Assembly (NCBI GenBank): GCA_016714565.1
Contig: JADKDM010000037.1
Location: forward strand, 310,001-374,000
Direction of reading: 5' to 3'
DNA length: 64,000 nucleotides
Source of the DNA: Candidatus Villigracilis propinquus
GTDB taxonomy: Bacteria > Chloroflexota > Anaerolineae > Anaerolineales > Villigracilaceae
In this document: one piece after another, positions 25,335-33,944 of the stretch
How positions within the stretch are numbered: position 1 is the stretch's first letter
Layout: each line of letters begins with the position of its first letter
Position numbers and translations under genes: made by a program
Notes under the pieces: generated by a model
What the model saw: only the letters and a program-made list of their open reading frames with translations
The model's database searches: none
Told to the model about the DNA's origin: nothing

Positions 25335-25892
25335 TTATACGCGGGTGACGTATTCGCCTGTGCGTGTGTCCACGCGGATGGTATCGCCGATATTGACGAA
25401 GTTCGGGCATTGCACGGTCACGCCGGTTTCGGTGGTGACTTTCTTGGTCACGCCGGTGGCCGTATCGCCACGGATGGCCATTTCAGCTTCGACAACTTTC
25501 AGATCCACAGAGGTGGGGAGCTCGATATCAATGGCTTCGCCTTTGTAGAAGGTCAATTTGACTTCCATGCCCTCTTTGAGGAATTGGGCACTTTCGCCAA
25601 GTGATTCCTGCTTGATACCGGGCTGTTCAAAAGTGACATTGTCCATAAAGTAATACAGGTCGCCATCTTTATAGAGATAGGATACGTTGGCGAAATCAAG
25701 GCTTACATCCTGAACCGACTGACCGGAGCTGAATGTGCGTTCAATTGTGGAGCCAGTCAACAAATTGCGGGCTTTCACTTTGATATTGGCATTTCCACGA
25801 CCGGTTTTGTTGTGGCTGTAGTCCAATACTTTTAGAAGATTGCCGTCCAATTCGAATGTGACGCCTTTGCGTAGTTCATTTGCATCGATCAT
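25335..25892 (-). CDS. efp: Elongation factor P
   Basis: 185 residues with the three EF-P beta-barrel domains: KGVTFELDGNLLKVLD, ARNLLTGSTIERTF and the C-terminal VQCPNFVNIGDTIRVDTRTGEYVTRV. It rescues ribosomes stalled at polyproline. The tip residue that in many bacteria is a modified lysine is Arg32 here (KTGRGNA). EF-P with Arg at this site is rhamnosylated by EarP in some proteobacteria; no earP or other modification gene is in the window. The promoter is at 25936-25965. The Cys-rich gene and HAD-DinB follow. Confidence 0.96.
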   Translation of the reverse strand: MIDANELRKGVTFELDGNLLKVLDYSHNKTGRGNANIKVKARNLLTGSTIERTFSSGQSVQDVSLDFANVSYLYKDGDLYYFMDNVTFEQPGIKQESLGESAQFLKEGMEVKLTFYKGEAIDIELPTSVDLKVVEAEMAIRGDTATGVTKKVTTETGVTVQCPNFVNIGDTIRVDTRTGEYVTRV

Positions 25893-25935
25893 GCTTGCTT
25901 TCCTTGGTTAGTTATTTTTTATATAGAGCGGGCGG

Positions 25936-25965
25936 ATTATACCAATGAGTTCGGAGCAGTGTCCA
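25936..25965 (-). promoter_or_regulatory. efp promoter
   Basis: On the minus strand TGGACA (25960-25965), 18-nt spacer and a perfect TATAAT (25936-25941), 44 nt before the efp ATG. Confidence 0.7.
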
Positions 25966-25987
25966 GTGAGAAGAACAGTCATCGTTT

Positions 25988-26479
25988 TCAGTGGGAAGCT
26001 TCAGACGACGGATCGTCTTTGAGCAATTGGACAGCATGCGGTAAAACAGGGAGAACCGTTTGCAGATTTTCCGTTGCGCCTTTCGGGCTGCCGGGCAGAT
26101 TGATGATCAGGGTACGTCCGCGAATGCCAGCAACAGCGCGGGAGAGCATGGCGTGCGGAGTCTTCTTGAGGCTTTCGGCACGCATGGCTTCGGCAAGGCC
26201 GGGCGCATCCCGTTGAATAATTGCGCGTGTGGCTTCGGGGGCAACGTCTCGCGGGGCAAAGCCTGTACTGCCGGTGGTGAGGATAATATCAAACTCACCG
26301 CTGTCTGCCCATTCTGTCAGCGCGGCGCGAATGGCAGATTCTTCGTCGGGGAGGATATGCTGTTTGGCGACCGACCAGCCCTGAGCGCGGATGAGAAGCG
26401 CGAGAGCGGGGCCGGAAGCGTCCTCCCGTTCACCGCGGGAGGACCGGTCTGAGAGAGTTAATATTCCAAATCGAATCAT
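25988..26479 (-). CDS. Molybdenum cofactor protein MogA/MoaB family
   Basis: 163 residues from the ATG at 26479, which overlaps the stop of the GNAT gene by 4 nt. The MPT-binding signatures are present: GILTLSDRSSRGEREDASG, TTGSTGFAPRDVAPEA and NLPGSPKGATENL. The family adenylates molybdopterin before metal insertion (MogA) or is the MoaB relative. An AOR-type tungsten or molybdenum pterin enzyme lies at 40213-42024 and would need the cofactor. It is last in the Lon operon, with no terminator hairpin recognised. Confidence 0.9.
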   Translation of the reverse strand: MIRFGILTLSDRSSRGEREDASGPALALLIRAQGWSVAKQHILPDEESAIRAALTEWADSGEFDIILTTGSTGFAPRDVAPEATRAIIQRDAPGLAEAMRAESLKKTPHAMLSRAVAGIRGRTLIINLPGSPKGATENLQTVLPVLPHAVQLLKDDPSSEASH

Positions 26480-26913
26480 GTGAAAAATTCTTTTACGAAG
26501 ACGATGTCTTCGGTTGCATGACGCCATCCTTGATTTTTATAAAACTCAATGGCTTCGGCGTTGTCATCCAAAACGTGCATCAGGCATTTGAGGCAGCCTT
26601 TGGCCTTCAGGCGCTGTTCCACTTCTGCGAGGAGGGTGGCGCCAATTCCCTGCCCGCGGAAATCCTTGTGGACGGCGAGGTGATAGATCATGCCGCGCCG
26701 CCCGTCAAATGCGCCGATGATCGTTCCGATGATCTCGCGATCAATTTCGGCAACGAGGAACAAGTCCGGGTCGCGTTCCAGTTTTTTCAGTGTCTCTTCG
26801 GGGGTATCGGAGCGCCCGACATTCATCCCCCTTTCAATGCCGCGCCACAGGTTTATGGTGCGGTCATAATCGTTTGTGAAGATGAATTCACGAATGAGAA
26901 CTTGCTGAACCAT
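26476..26913 (-). CDS. GNAT family N-acetyltransferase
   Basis: 145 residues with the GNAT fold: DPDLFLVAEIDREIIGTIIGAFDG, the acetyl-CoA pyrophosphate loop FRGQGIGATLLAEVE and C-terminal NAEAIEFYKNQGW. It resembles small RimI-like or amino-group acetylases; the substrate is not evident. The start overlaps the stop of the receiver gene by one base (TAATG) and its stop overlaps the mogA-like start, so translation of the whole operon is tightly coupled. Confidence 0.85.
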   Translation of the reverse strand: MVQQVLIREFIFTNDYDRTINLWRGIERGMNVGRSDTPEETLKKLERDPDLFLVAEIDREIIGTIIGAFDGRRGMIYHLAVHKDFRGQGIGATLLAEVEQRLKAKGCLKCLMHVLDDNAEAIEFYKNQGWRHATEDIVFVKEFFT

Positions 26914-27275
26914 TATGACGATTGAATGGTCTGCCTCAGGATGGTGATGAGGTCATCGGGCATGAACGGTTTGAGCAAAAAGCCATTCGCGCCGCGGCGG
27001 ATGCATTCCTCTTTAACGCTTGCGCCGGAGGACATGACCACGCGTACGCTGCTTGTGTCCTCCGATTTCCTTAATTGTTCCAATATCTCGAGACCGCTTT
27101 GGCGTGAAAGATGGACATCCAACAAAAGGACGTCCGGTTTTTCAAGCCGCACAGCGGCGGGCACATCGGCATCCGCTTGCAGGGCCACCACTTCAAAGCC
27201 TTCCATTTTGAGGAGTGTCTTCAACAGGGAAACCATGGTGACATCATCTTCCGCGAGCAGTATTTTTTGTGCCAT
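26913..27275 (-). CDS. Single-domain response regulator (CheY-like receiver)
   Basis: 120 residues, receiver domain only. Acidic pocket ED at residues 9-11, phosphoacceptor Asp53 in DVLLLDVHLS and the conserved Lys in FLLKPFMPDD. No output domain, so it acts by protein contact or as a phosphorelay node. It overlaps the 3' end of lon by 32 nt in a different frame, which ties its translation to the protease; there is no kinase next to it, though an orphan kinase lies at 60250-61467. Confidence 0.9.
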   Translation of the reverse strand: MAQKILLAEDDVTMVSLLKTLLKMEGFEVVALQADADVPAAVRLEKPDVLLLDVHLSRQSGLEILEQLRKSEDTSSVRVVMSSGASVKEECIRRGANGFLLKPFMPDDLITILRQTIQSS

Positions 27276-29796
27276 TCTTCTTTGCCTTTGTTGTTTTTAT
27301 TTTTTTCTTATCAGGTTTTGATGCTTGCTTCTTTTCTGGTTTCGGTTTTTCCAACGCAGCGTTGATTACGTCTTCCACGGTTTCTGCGAAAATGAACTTC
27401 ATGGTTTTCCTGATCTCTTCAGGGACATCATCAATATCTGGCTCATTATATTTGGGCAGGATAACAGTTGTCAGGCCGTTACGATGTGCCGCGAGCACTT
27501 TTTCCTTGACGCCGCCAATGGCCAGAACCTGACCCCGCAGCGTGATCTCACCGGTCATCCCTACCTGAGGCCTGGCCTTGCGCCCGGAGATCAGCGAGAC
27601 AAGAGACGTAGCCATCGTCACCCCGGCGGATGGGCCGTCCTTGGGTTGTGCGCCGGAAGGAATATGCATGTGAATATCGTGCTTTTCAAAAAATTCGCGC
27701 GGGATGTTGAACGAATCAGCCCGCGAGCGGACATAAGACAGCGCCGCGCGCGCCGACTCCTGCATCACGTTGCCAATGGAGCCGGTCACTTGAAATCCGC
27801 GCCCGCCGGGCATGTATGTGGTTTCGATGAAAAGCACATCGCCACCGAAGGAAGTCCAAGCCAGCCCTGGGACAACGCCTGGGATGGAGATGCGTTTGTT
27901 TAATTCCTCGGGGCCGAGGAAGATGGGGTGGTCGAGATATTCCTCCACATGTTTGGGAGTGATCTCAAATTTCTCCACACTGCCTTCGGCAATTTTCGTG
28001 CCAACCTTGCGGCAGACCGCGCCGATCTTGCGTTCCAAATTACGGACACCCGCTTCTCGTGTGTATTGGCGCACGATCATCTGCAGGGCATCATCATTAA
28101 ATTTAATTTCATCTTCGCGCAGGCTGTTCTCGCGGATCTGGCGCGGGATCAAATATCCGCGGGCAATGGACATCTTTTCATTTTCGGTATAACCGGAAAG
28201 GAAAATAATCTCCATTCTGTCACGCAGCGCACGCGGAATGGTCTCCAGCGTGTTGGCTGTGGTAATGAAAAATACCTGCGAAAGGTCGTAGGACACTTCG
28301 AGATAGTTATCGCGAAATTCGCTGTTCTGTTCGGGGTCGAGCACTTCGAGCAAAGCAGAGGCAGGGTCGCCGTGGAAATCGTTGGTGAGTTTATCCACTT
28401 CATCGAGCATGAAGACGGGATTCTTTGAATCCACTCGGCGCAGGGATTGCAAAATGCGTCCCGGCATGGCGCCAATGTAGGTGCGGCGATGACCACGGAT
28501 CTCGGCTTCGTCACGCACACCACCCAGAGAAGCGCGAATGAATTTCCGTTCCATGGCACGCGCGATGGACTGCCCGAGTGACGTCTTGCCTACACCGGGA
28601 GGGCCGACAAAACACAAGATGACGCCTTCGCGTTCCTTGCGAATGGCGTCCTTCGATTCTTCCTTCACTTCGTCCTTGCGGTCAATGCGAAGTTTGCGAA
28701 TGGCAAGAAATTCAAGAATGCGGTCTTTTACATCTTCCAGTCCGTAGTGATCTTTGTTCAATATCTCGCGGGCGTGGGAGATCTCCAAATTATCAGTTGT
28801 GGCTTTTGACCACGGAAGAGTGGTGAGCCAATCCAAATACGTGCGGATGACTCCGTACTCTGCGGCAGCAGACGGCAAACGGGAGAGACGATCCAACTCC
28901 CTTTTGGCCTGTTTCAACGCTTCGTCGGGCATTTTCGCCTCTTCGATCTTTTTGCGAAAATCCTCGGTCTCTTCAGATTGCTCATCCTTTTCACCCAACT
29001 CGCGCTGGATGGCTTTCATCTGCTCGCGCAGGAAATATTCCCGCTGTACTTTCTCGATCTCGCCACGCGCTTCGTTCTGGATCTTTTGGCCGATCTGCAA
29101 AACTTCCGCTTCGCGCACCAACAGGCCGATCAATTTCTTAAGTTTTTCGTAAACAGAATCCAGCTCAAGAATCTCCTGAGCGTCTTTCAATTCAATGCGC
29201 TGGAAGTTGGCGATGGTGTACGCGGTTTGCAGGGGGTCTTCAAGCGTGGTTATCGAATTCACCAGTTCATCCGGAAAAGACGGGATCATTTGCGTGATCT
29301 GCTGGAACTGGTCACGCGCGTTACGGGCGAGAGCGTCTGTCTCGATATTCTTTTCGTCATTCTCAGGCAGCAGTTGGATGTGCGCCTTCAGATATGGTTC
29401 TTCTTCCACAAAGTCGCCGAGGCGGAAGCGCTGCATCCCCTGCACAAGCAGGCGGACGGTTCCATCCGGTGCGCGCAGCAGGCGGTGGACAGTTGCGATG
29501 GTGCCGATGCGGTAGAGTTCATCGGGGCCGGGGGTTTCCTTCTCCGGGTCCAGCGCGGCCACGAGGCCGACCAGTTTATCGCCGCCGACAACATCATCCA
29601 CGAGTTTGATGGAGCGCGCCTGCCCCACCGTCAACGGGACAGCAGTATTTGGGTACACAACCACGCCGCGCAGCGGCAGGATGGGAAGCACATCGGGGAA
29701 TTTCTGTTCTTCGTTTTTGCCATCCACTTGCGGTTCGGGTGAATCGTCATCCTTTTTTTGGAAACGCGAAAATACCGACGTCAGAAATGTGTTCAT
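27244..29796 (-). CDS. lon: ATP-dependent Lon protease
   Basis: 850 residues from the ATG at 29796, chosen because GAGGA lies 6 nt before it; ATG at 29868 is an in-frame alternative. N-terminal LON domain (DVLPILPLRGVVVYP), AAA+ module with Walker A GPPGVGKTSLGQ near residue 397 and PVFMLDEVDK, then the serine-lysine protease domain with KDGPSAGVTMATSL (Ser near 720) and GGVKEKVLAAHR (Lys near 760). The last 30 residues are a Lys-rich tail not usual in Lon. It degrades misfolded proteins and is cotranscribed with hsp20 upstream, a heat-stress pairing. Confidence 0.96.
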   Translation of the reverse strand: MNTFLTSVFSRFQKKDDDSPEPQVDGKNEEQKFPDVLPILPLRGVVVYPNTAVPLTVGQARSIKLVDDVVGGDKLVGLVAALDPEKETPGPDELYRIGTIATVHRLLRAPDGTVRLLVQGMQRFRLGDFVEEEPYLKAHIQLLPENDEKNIETDALARNARDQFQQITQMIPSFPDELVNSITTLEDPLQTAYTIANFQRIELKDAQEILELDSVYEKLKKLIGLLVREAEVLQIGQKIQNEARGEIEKVQREYFLREQMKAIQRELGEKDEQSEETEDFRKKIEEAKMPDEALKQAKRELDRLSRLPSAAAEYGVIRTYLDWLTTLPWSKATTDNLEISHAREILNKDHYGLEDVKDRILEFLAIRKLRIDRKDEVKEESKDAIRKEREGVILCFVGPPGVGKTSLGQSIARAMERKFIRASLGGVRDEAEIRGHRRTYIGAMPGRILQSLRRVDSKNPVFMLDEVDKLTNDFHGDPASALLEVLDPEQNSEFRDNYLEVSYDLSQVFFITTANTLETIPRALRDRMEIIFLSGYTENEKMSIARGYLIPRQIRENSLREDEIKFNDDALQMIVRQYTREAGVRNLERKIGAVCRKVGTKIAEGSVEKFEITPKHVEEYLDHPIFLGPEELNKRISIPGVVPGLAWTSFGGDVLFIETTYMPGGRGFQVTGSIGNVMQESARAALSYVRSRADSFNIPREFFEKHDIHMHIPSGAQPKDGPSAGVTMATSLVSLISGRKARPQVGMTGEITLRGQVLAIGGVKEKVLAAHRNGLTTVILPKYNEPDIDDVPEEIRKTMKFIFAETVEDVINAALEKPKPEKKQASKPDKKKIKTTKAKKNGTKNTARGR

Positions 29797-29872
29797 CAAT
29801 TCCTCATCGGTTTCACCAATTGTCTGAAAAAATTCCTGAATGCCGGATTGCCATCTTTGTGCAGGCATGTTT

Positions 29873-30271
29873 TTATTCAACCTTGATCTGATTTGGTTTT
29901 GCTTTTGGGAGGATGATGCTCAGAAAACCGTCTTTGTATTCCGCCTGCGCCCCATCCACGTTGACCGGTTCCGGCACGCCCACGGCTGTTGCAAATTTGC
30001 CGAACCTGATTTCCATTTGGTGATATGCACGCCTTTCGGAAAGGTCAGAGCGCGAGCCGCTGATCAGCAGGGTGTCGTTTTCGAGCGTGACTTCAAAATC
30101 CTCTTCGCGCATCCCCGCTATTTCCATGCGTACGATGTACGCTTCTTCGGTTTCGTACGCGTCTGTGGGAGGGCTCCAGATATTCGAACGTACCTGCCAA
30201 CTTACCGCATGTAGGATCTCGCGGCGGAAATCCATGAGTGTTTCACTTGATTTGCGAATAACGGTCGGCAT
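29873..30271 (-). CDS. Hsp20/alpha-crystallin small heat-shock protein
   Basis: 132 residues from the ATG at 30271, preceded by AAGGAGAGG. The alpha-crystallin core runs from about residue 36, with EEAYIVRMEIAGMREEDFEVTLEN, ERRAYHQMEIRFGKF and the strand GFLSIILPKA. The C-terminal IxI-like tail is NQIKVE. It is an ATP-independent holdase for unfolding proteins. lon follows on the same strand, with alternative lon starts overlapping its end, so the two probably form one stress operon. Confidence 0.94.
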   Translation of the reverse strand: MPTVIRKSSETLMDFRREILHAVSWQVRSNIWSPPTDAYETEEAYIVRMEIAGMREEDFEVTLENDTLLISGSRSDLSERRAYHQMEIRFGKFATAVGVPEPVNVDGAQAEYKDGFLSIILPKAKPNQIKVE

Positions 30272-30308
30272 GGACACCTCTCCTTCTGCTTCGCTTTTAC
30301 CTAATAAG

Positions 30309-30381
30309 TGCCCTCGGAAGGAATCGAACCTTCAACCTCCTGCTTAGAAGGCAGTTGCTCTGTCCGTTGAGCTACGGGGGC
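30309..30381 (-). tRNA. tRNA-Arg (anticodon TCT)
   Basis: 73 nt. Acceptor GCCCCCG / CGAGGGC (one C-A mismatch at the fifth pair), D-arm GTAGCTCAACGGAC, anticodon TCT in CTGCCTTCTAAGCAGG, T-arm AGGTTCGATTCCTT. CCA not encoded. It reads AGA codons. Confidence 0.95.
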
Positions 30382-30393
30382 GATTACATCATT

Positions 30394-30840
30394 TTACTCG
30401 TCTGCCGCTGCGGCAACAGGCTCCTGTACCTGGAAAGGCCTTAGACCGCGATATACCCGCGGGCCTGCAATGGTCTTCAGAATTGTATCAGCGGGCCTGC
30501 CCAATCTCTTGCCAAGATCTTCCGCAGACATGGGAGCATTTCCATTTACCAAAAAGGTTCGAAAGATCGCTTCCACCATTGCGGTTCGTTCGCTTGAAAA
30601 TTCAGGAAGCATGGCGCAGTGAGTCATCAACGCATGCTGAACACCGTCCACAGGTTTTACTTCCGCGGTTTGTGGGTCGATCCAGTCGATCATCTCGCCT
30701 TCCTCCACATCTGCGAAAGCATCCTGATGTTCCTGACACAGGAGAGAACGCAGGAAGACGTGCCAATCCCGTTCACTTTTCTTCCACCAGTCAAAATCAA
30801 TATGGAAGGGTGTTTTTGTGTTTGGTTTTAGTAAGCTCAT
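30394..30840 (-). CDS. Hypothetical protein, coupled to the gene upstream
   Basis: 148 residues, soluble, acidic. The first half is Trp/His-rich (FHIDFDWWKKSERDWHVFL), the middle reads DVEEGEMIDWIDPQTAEV, and the second half AEDLGKRLGRPADTILKTI looks like a helix-turn-helix, followed by GPRVYRGLRPF. This could mean a DNA-binding role, but I know no family. It starts inside the stop codon of the 523-residue gene upstream (ATGA overlap), so both should act together. A low-complexity alanine tail ends it. tRNA-Arg follows 12 nt later. Confidence 0.7.
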   Translation of the reverse strand: MSLLKPNTKTPFHIDFDWWKKSERDWHVFLRSLLCQEHQDAFADVEEGEMIDWIDPQTAEVKPVDGVQHALMTHCAMLPEFSSERTAMVEAIFRTFLVNGNAPMSAEDLGKRLGRPADTILKTIAGPRVYRGLRPFQVQEPVAAAADE

Positions 30841-32408
30841 TCAGCCTCCGTATCAAGGCGGAAATGTAGATCGCCTACGTGATTATAGATCGGTTTGGTT
30901 GCCAGCAGGGCAAACAATGGCGCGGGCGGCACACGGCGGACAAGGTTGACCGCTGCGTACAATTCCTGCGCATGGACGTGTCCCTGCGGGTTGGATTTTG
31001 TCAACTCGCGCATCACGAGCAATACCAGGTCTTCAAATGAACGTTTCTTCTCCCAAACGGGATCAAGTGTTTTGAAGTCTGGCACATGAATGACCATACG
31101 ATCATTGAACTCGGCAGTGATGGGTTGCTTCAGCATGGCGAAAACAAAACCGCCATCGTTGCCAACCATCACAGTCCGCACCCAGTCTTTTGAGGAGCGC
31201 TGGCTTTTCACTTCCACGATCACTTCGCCGGGGTTTTCGCCTTTTCGTAATTGAACAAGCGAGCCCGGAATTAATGAGTGTGCCTTGTACCATTCACGCA
31301 GACCAAAGACATATCCGTGAGTCAGAACGACCCATGCAGGGATTCGCTGTTTTGTTTTGCCATCCACGAGGGTGAAGCGCACGCGTTCCGTTTCGTAGGC
31401 AGTCGGGAACAACTTGCGCGCCCGGGGTGACATGGGCAACGTCCCTGCGCGGAGATGCGGATAAATGAGCGAGATCGTGATCGAGGAAACTTCCTCGCGA
31501 GGATCAAGGTCTTCGGACGGAGTTAGCTCGTCGTCCAGCTGTGATTCGAGGTTCTTCATTGCCGGAGTCAAAAGCTCACGGTCATGCTCGATCTCAATAT
31601 ATTGCAACGGCGCAGGTACTTCGCGCACATAATCGGGTTCAAGGCGGCGCAGACACCATAAGATCTGGCCTGCGGGGCCTACTTCATCAAAACGGTCATC
31701 GTCCTGCAAAGCGTAATTTAAAGAGAATTCAGCCAACTTCGGGTTCACACCAGCGGGAAGTTCAATATCCTTGATCAGCGCATTCGTCAGAAGCGGCTCG
31801 CCGCCGGACATATCCAAAACCGCCTCGGCGAGATTCAACTGACCTTGATTAATATCGATCAACAAAGCGCGCGGGAACCAGCGACCAGCGATATTGACCA
31901 AACCTTCATCCAAATTAAAAGCGGCTTCAAGTTTTTTCGCAATCACTTCGCCGTGATCCACCAGAATTGCGGCAGAACTTACTTCATCACTTTCAGGGGT
32001 AACCACAGGAGCATCATTCAAAAGATGGATTTCAAGAGCCGCAGCGAACAGCCGCTCAGATTTATTCTCCATCTCAACGGTCAAAACATCAAAACCGCTC
32101 ACCAATGGATTCGCCCCGGCACGTATCGCGATCACTTTCCCGCGCTGCCAATCCAATGCGGGGAAAACAAGTTCATCGCCAATCCCATACTTTTCCTTTG
32201 GAAGGAAACTCTTTCCAGCGGATTTCTGCCTGCTCTCTGCTGCTTTGCGTTCCGCGCGAATACGCGCTTCAACAAACTCAGAAGCAAGATCGCGCGTCTT
32301 TAACGGCGTCTCGCGCTCAAAAAGAAAGGTATGAAGATTTTCAACGTCTTGAGGGGTGACTTGAAGGGACAACCAATATTCGTTAGGAAGTTTAAATGCG
32401 CCTGCCAT
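30837..32408 (-). CDS. Large hypothetical protein, unknown family
   Basis: 523 residues, no signal or membrane helix. The N-terminal 60 residues read as a helical segment (NEYWLSLQVTPQDVENLHTFLFERETPLKTRDLASEFVEARI), then YGIGDELVFPALDWQRGKVIAIRAGANP, which resembles a small SH3-like barrel, repeated motifs around residue 200, and a central ARKLFPTAYETERVRFTLVDGK strand region. The end is helical again with SNPQGHVHAQELYAAVNLVRRVPPAPLFALL. I do not recognise a family; comparable genes with this order seem confined to Chloroflexota. The following 148-residue gene overlaps it by 4 nt. Confidence 0.7.
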   Translation of the reverse strand: MAGAFKLPNEYWLSLQVTPQDVENLHTFLFERETPLKTRDLASEFVEARIRAERKAAESRQKSAGKSFLPKEKYGIGDELVFPALDWQRGKVIAIRAGANPLVSGFDVLTVEMENKSERLFAAALEIHLLNDAPVVTPESDEVSSAAILVDHGEVIAKKLEAAFNLDEGLVNIAGRWFPRALLIDINQGQLNLAEAVLDMSGGEPLLTNALIKDIELPAGVNPKLAEFSLNYALQDDDRFDEVGPAGQILWCLRRLEPDYVREVPAPLQYIEIEHDRELLTPAMKNLESQLDDELTPSEDLDPREEVSSITISLIYPHLRAGTLPMSPRARKLFPTAYETERVRFTLVDGKTKQRIPAWVVLTHGYVFGLREWYKAHSLIPGSLVQLRKGENPGEVIVEVKSQRSSKDWVRTVMVGNDGGFVFAMLKQPITAEFNDRMVIHVPDFKTLDPVWEKKRSFEDLVLLVMRELTKSNPQGHVHAQELYAAVNLVRRVPPAPLFALLATKPIYNHVGDLHFRLDTEAE

Positions 32409-32603
32409 ACTCAGCCTTGTAATGAATTTGCGCCTACCATGAGGCGGACGAATTATACCTTACCTTGTACAGACTTCCTATACTTTGCGAAAAAAAGCAC
32501 ATTAATACCCAGCTAAATGAAACCACACAATTTCTTCACCTCATTTGCAGCCGGACATAGTAAATTTCTGCGCATTAACATCGTCAACTTTACAGAGGAT
32601 AAA

Positions 32604-33092
32604 ATGAAAAAACAAACTTTATTGATCACTGCATTGATATTAACCATAGCCCTTTCAGCATGTGGATCAAGCGCGCCTCAGACTCCGCCCGAGCCTGTTA
32701 CAGCCACCGAAGCAGTCTCCCAGCTGATGGAAGAACCCAACGCGACCGAATCAACCGTCCCTGCGACAGAAGCGCCAGTTGCCGCAACAACAGCAAACGA
32801 CAGCACATCTGCCAATGTAAGTTTCGCAGCTGATATCAAACCCATCTTCGATGTGCGATGTATTAAATGCCACGGCGTGGAACGGACGAAAGAAGGCTTG
32901 GACATGCAAACCTATGAGAACATCTTTGCGGGTTCACGCAACGGCCCTGTAGTTGAGCCTGGCAATGCAGATAACAGCCTGCTCGTCCAATTGATCGTGG
33001 AAGGCGAAATGCCCAATCGAGGAGACCCAGTGACACCCGAAGAACTTCAACTCATCATTGATTGGGTAAATCAAGGCGCATTGAACAACTAA
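32604..33092 (+). CDS. Lipoprotein with a c-type-cytochrome-like (PSCyt1) domain
   Basis: 162 residues from the ATG at 32604 (AGAGGAT site). A signal peptide ends in a lipobox (ALSACG, Cys21), then a Thr/Pro/Ala-rich linker of about 50 residues. The domain ADIKPIFDVRCIKCHGVERTKEGLDMQTYE has one CxxCH heme motif and continues VEPGNADNSLLVQLIVEGEMPNRGDPVTPEEL, the planctomycete-type cytochrome C pattern whose Met (EMP) could be the axial ligand. It should sit on the outer face and pass electrons or sense redox. A hairpin terminator follows. Confidence 0.82.
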   Translation: MKKQTLLITALILTIALSACGSSAPQTPPEPVTATEAVSQLMEEPNATESTVPATEAPVAATTANDSTSANVSFAADIKPIFDVRCIKCHGVERTKEGLDMQTYENIFAGSRNGPVVEPGNADNSLLVQLIVEGEMPNRGDPVTPEELQLIIDWVNQGALNN

Positions 33093-33113
33093 TTTCATCC
33101 TTTTATTTATCTC

Positions 33114-33147
33114 AAAAAGCGGCTTCGAGTTAACGAGGTCGCTTTTT
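33114..33147 (+). terminator. Terminator after the cytochrome-like lipoprotein
   Basis: 14-bp stem AAAAAGCGGCTTCG / CGAGGTCGCTTTTT with two G-U pairs and a 6-nt loop, ending in TTTTT. Confidence 0.8.
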
Positions 33148-33191
33148 CTATTAAGTCCATTTATAATGGGAAAGGGAAACCATCATAACCA

Positions 33192-33944
33192 ATGGATACA
33201 TTGCACCAGCCCACCCCTTCCATCCAACCACCAAGGGATTTTTTCCTAACGTCATTCAAGCTGCCTGACATCAGTTTCTGGCAGGATGACCCCACCACAC
33301 CGGGTGATATCAACTTTGAAAAAATGGCGCAAATGACCCGTGGCGTCATCATCCGTGCGGGGCAAAATACCTGGGAGGATATTAAATTCAAAGCCTCATG
33401 GCAGGGAGCCAAAGCATCCGGTTTGCTGCGCGGGTCCTACTGGTTCTACGACAGCCGCGCCAACCCGAAACGTCAGGCCGAAAAATGGGCACAAGTGCTT
33501 GGGAACGACCCCGGCGAAATGGAATTGTGGTGTGACTTTGAAGAACGCTATGGCGGGCCATATCAGGGCTGGAAACACTGGTTCGATTTCATGGAGCGTC
33601 TGAAAGTACTGCTGCCCAACAAAAAACTGGGCGTGTACACAGGCTATTACTACTGGCTGGAATTCGCAGCGGGCGTTACTTATTTTTCCCAATACCCCTT
33701 ATGGATCGCCGCCTACAACACCGAAGGCCCACAAGTCCCGCCCATTTGGGATGACTGGACCTACTGGCAGTTCACAGACAATGGGGACGGAACCTTATTC
33801 GGCGTGGAAAGCAAAAACATAGACCTGAACTACTTCAAAGGTACCGAGGAAGAATTTTTGGCACGATATCCAACAACGCAAGTACAGGCCACCCTCGTTG
33901 CAAAATTTGGCAACACTCTGGTGGAATACAGGAGAGTATCATGA
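33192..33944 (+). CDS. Glycoside hydrolase family 25 (lysozyme-like)
   Basis: 250 residues. The TIM-barrel signatures of GH25 muramidases are visible: LPDISFWQ with the first Asp, GVIIRAGQNTWED, GSYWFYDSRAN and the catalytic ELWCDFEE (D-x-E). A late block DDWTYWQFTDNGDGTLFGVESKNIDLNYF matches the family end. It would cut peptidoglycan or a similar polymer; there is no signal peptide, so export is unclear. The next gene overlaps its stop by 4 nt. A TATAAT at 33162-33167 may be its promoter. No phage genes are nearby. Confidence 0.85.
   Translation: MDTLHQPTPSIQPPRDFFLTSFKLPDISFWQDDPTTPGDINFEKMAQMTRGVIIRAGQNTWEDIKFKASWQGAKASGLLRGSYWFYDSRANPKRQAEKWAQVLGNDPGEMELWCDFEERYGGPYQGWKHWFDFMERLKVLLPNKKLGVYTGYYYWLEFAAGVTYFSQYPLWIAAYNTEGPQVPPIWDDWTYWQFTDNGDGTLFGVESKNIDLNYFKGTEEEFLARYPTTQVQATLVAKFGNTLVEYRRVS

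Noticed and set aside
28978..29742. 254-codon plus-strand open frame opposite lon
   Set aside because: Antisense shadow of the Lon N-terminal domains, hydrophobic and Phe-rich without pattern.
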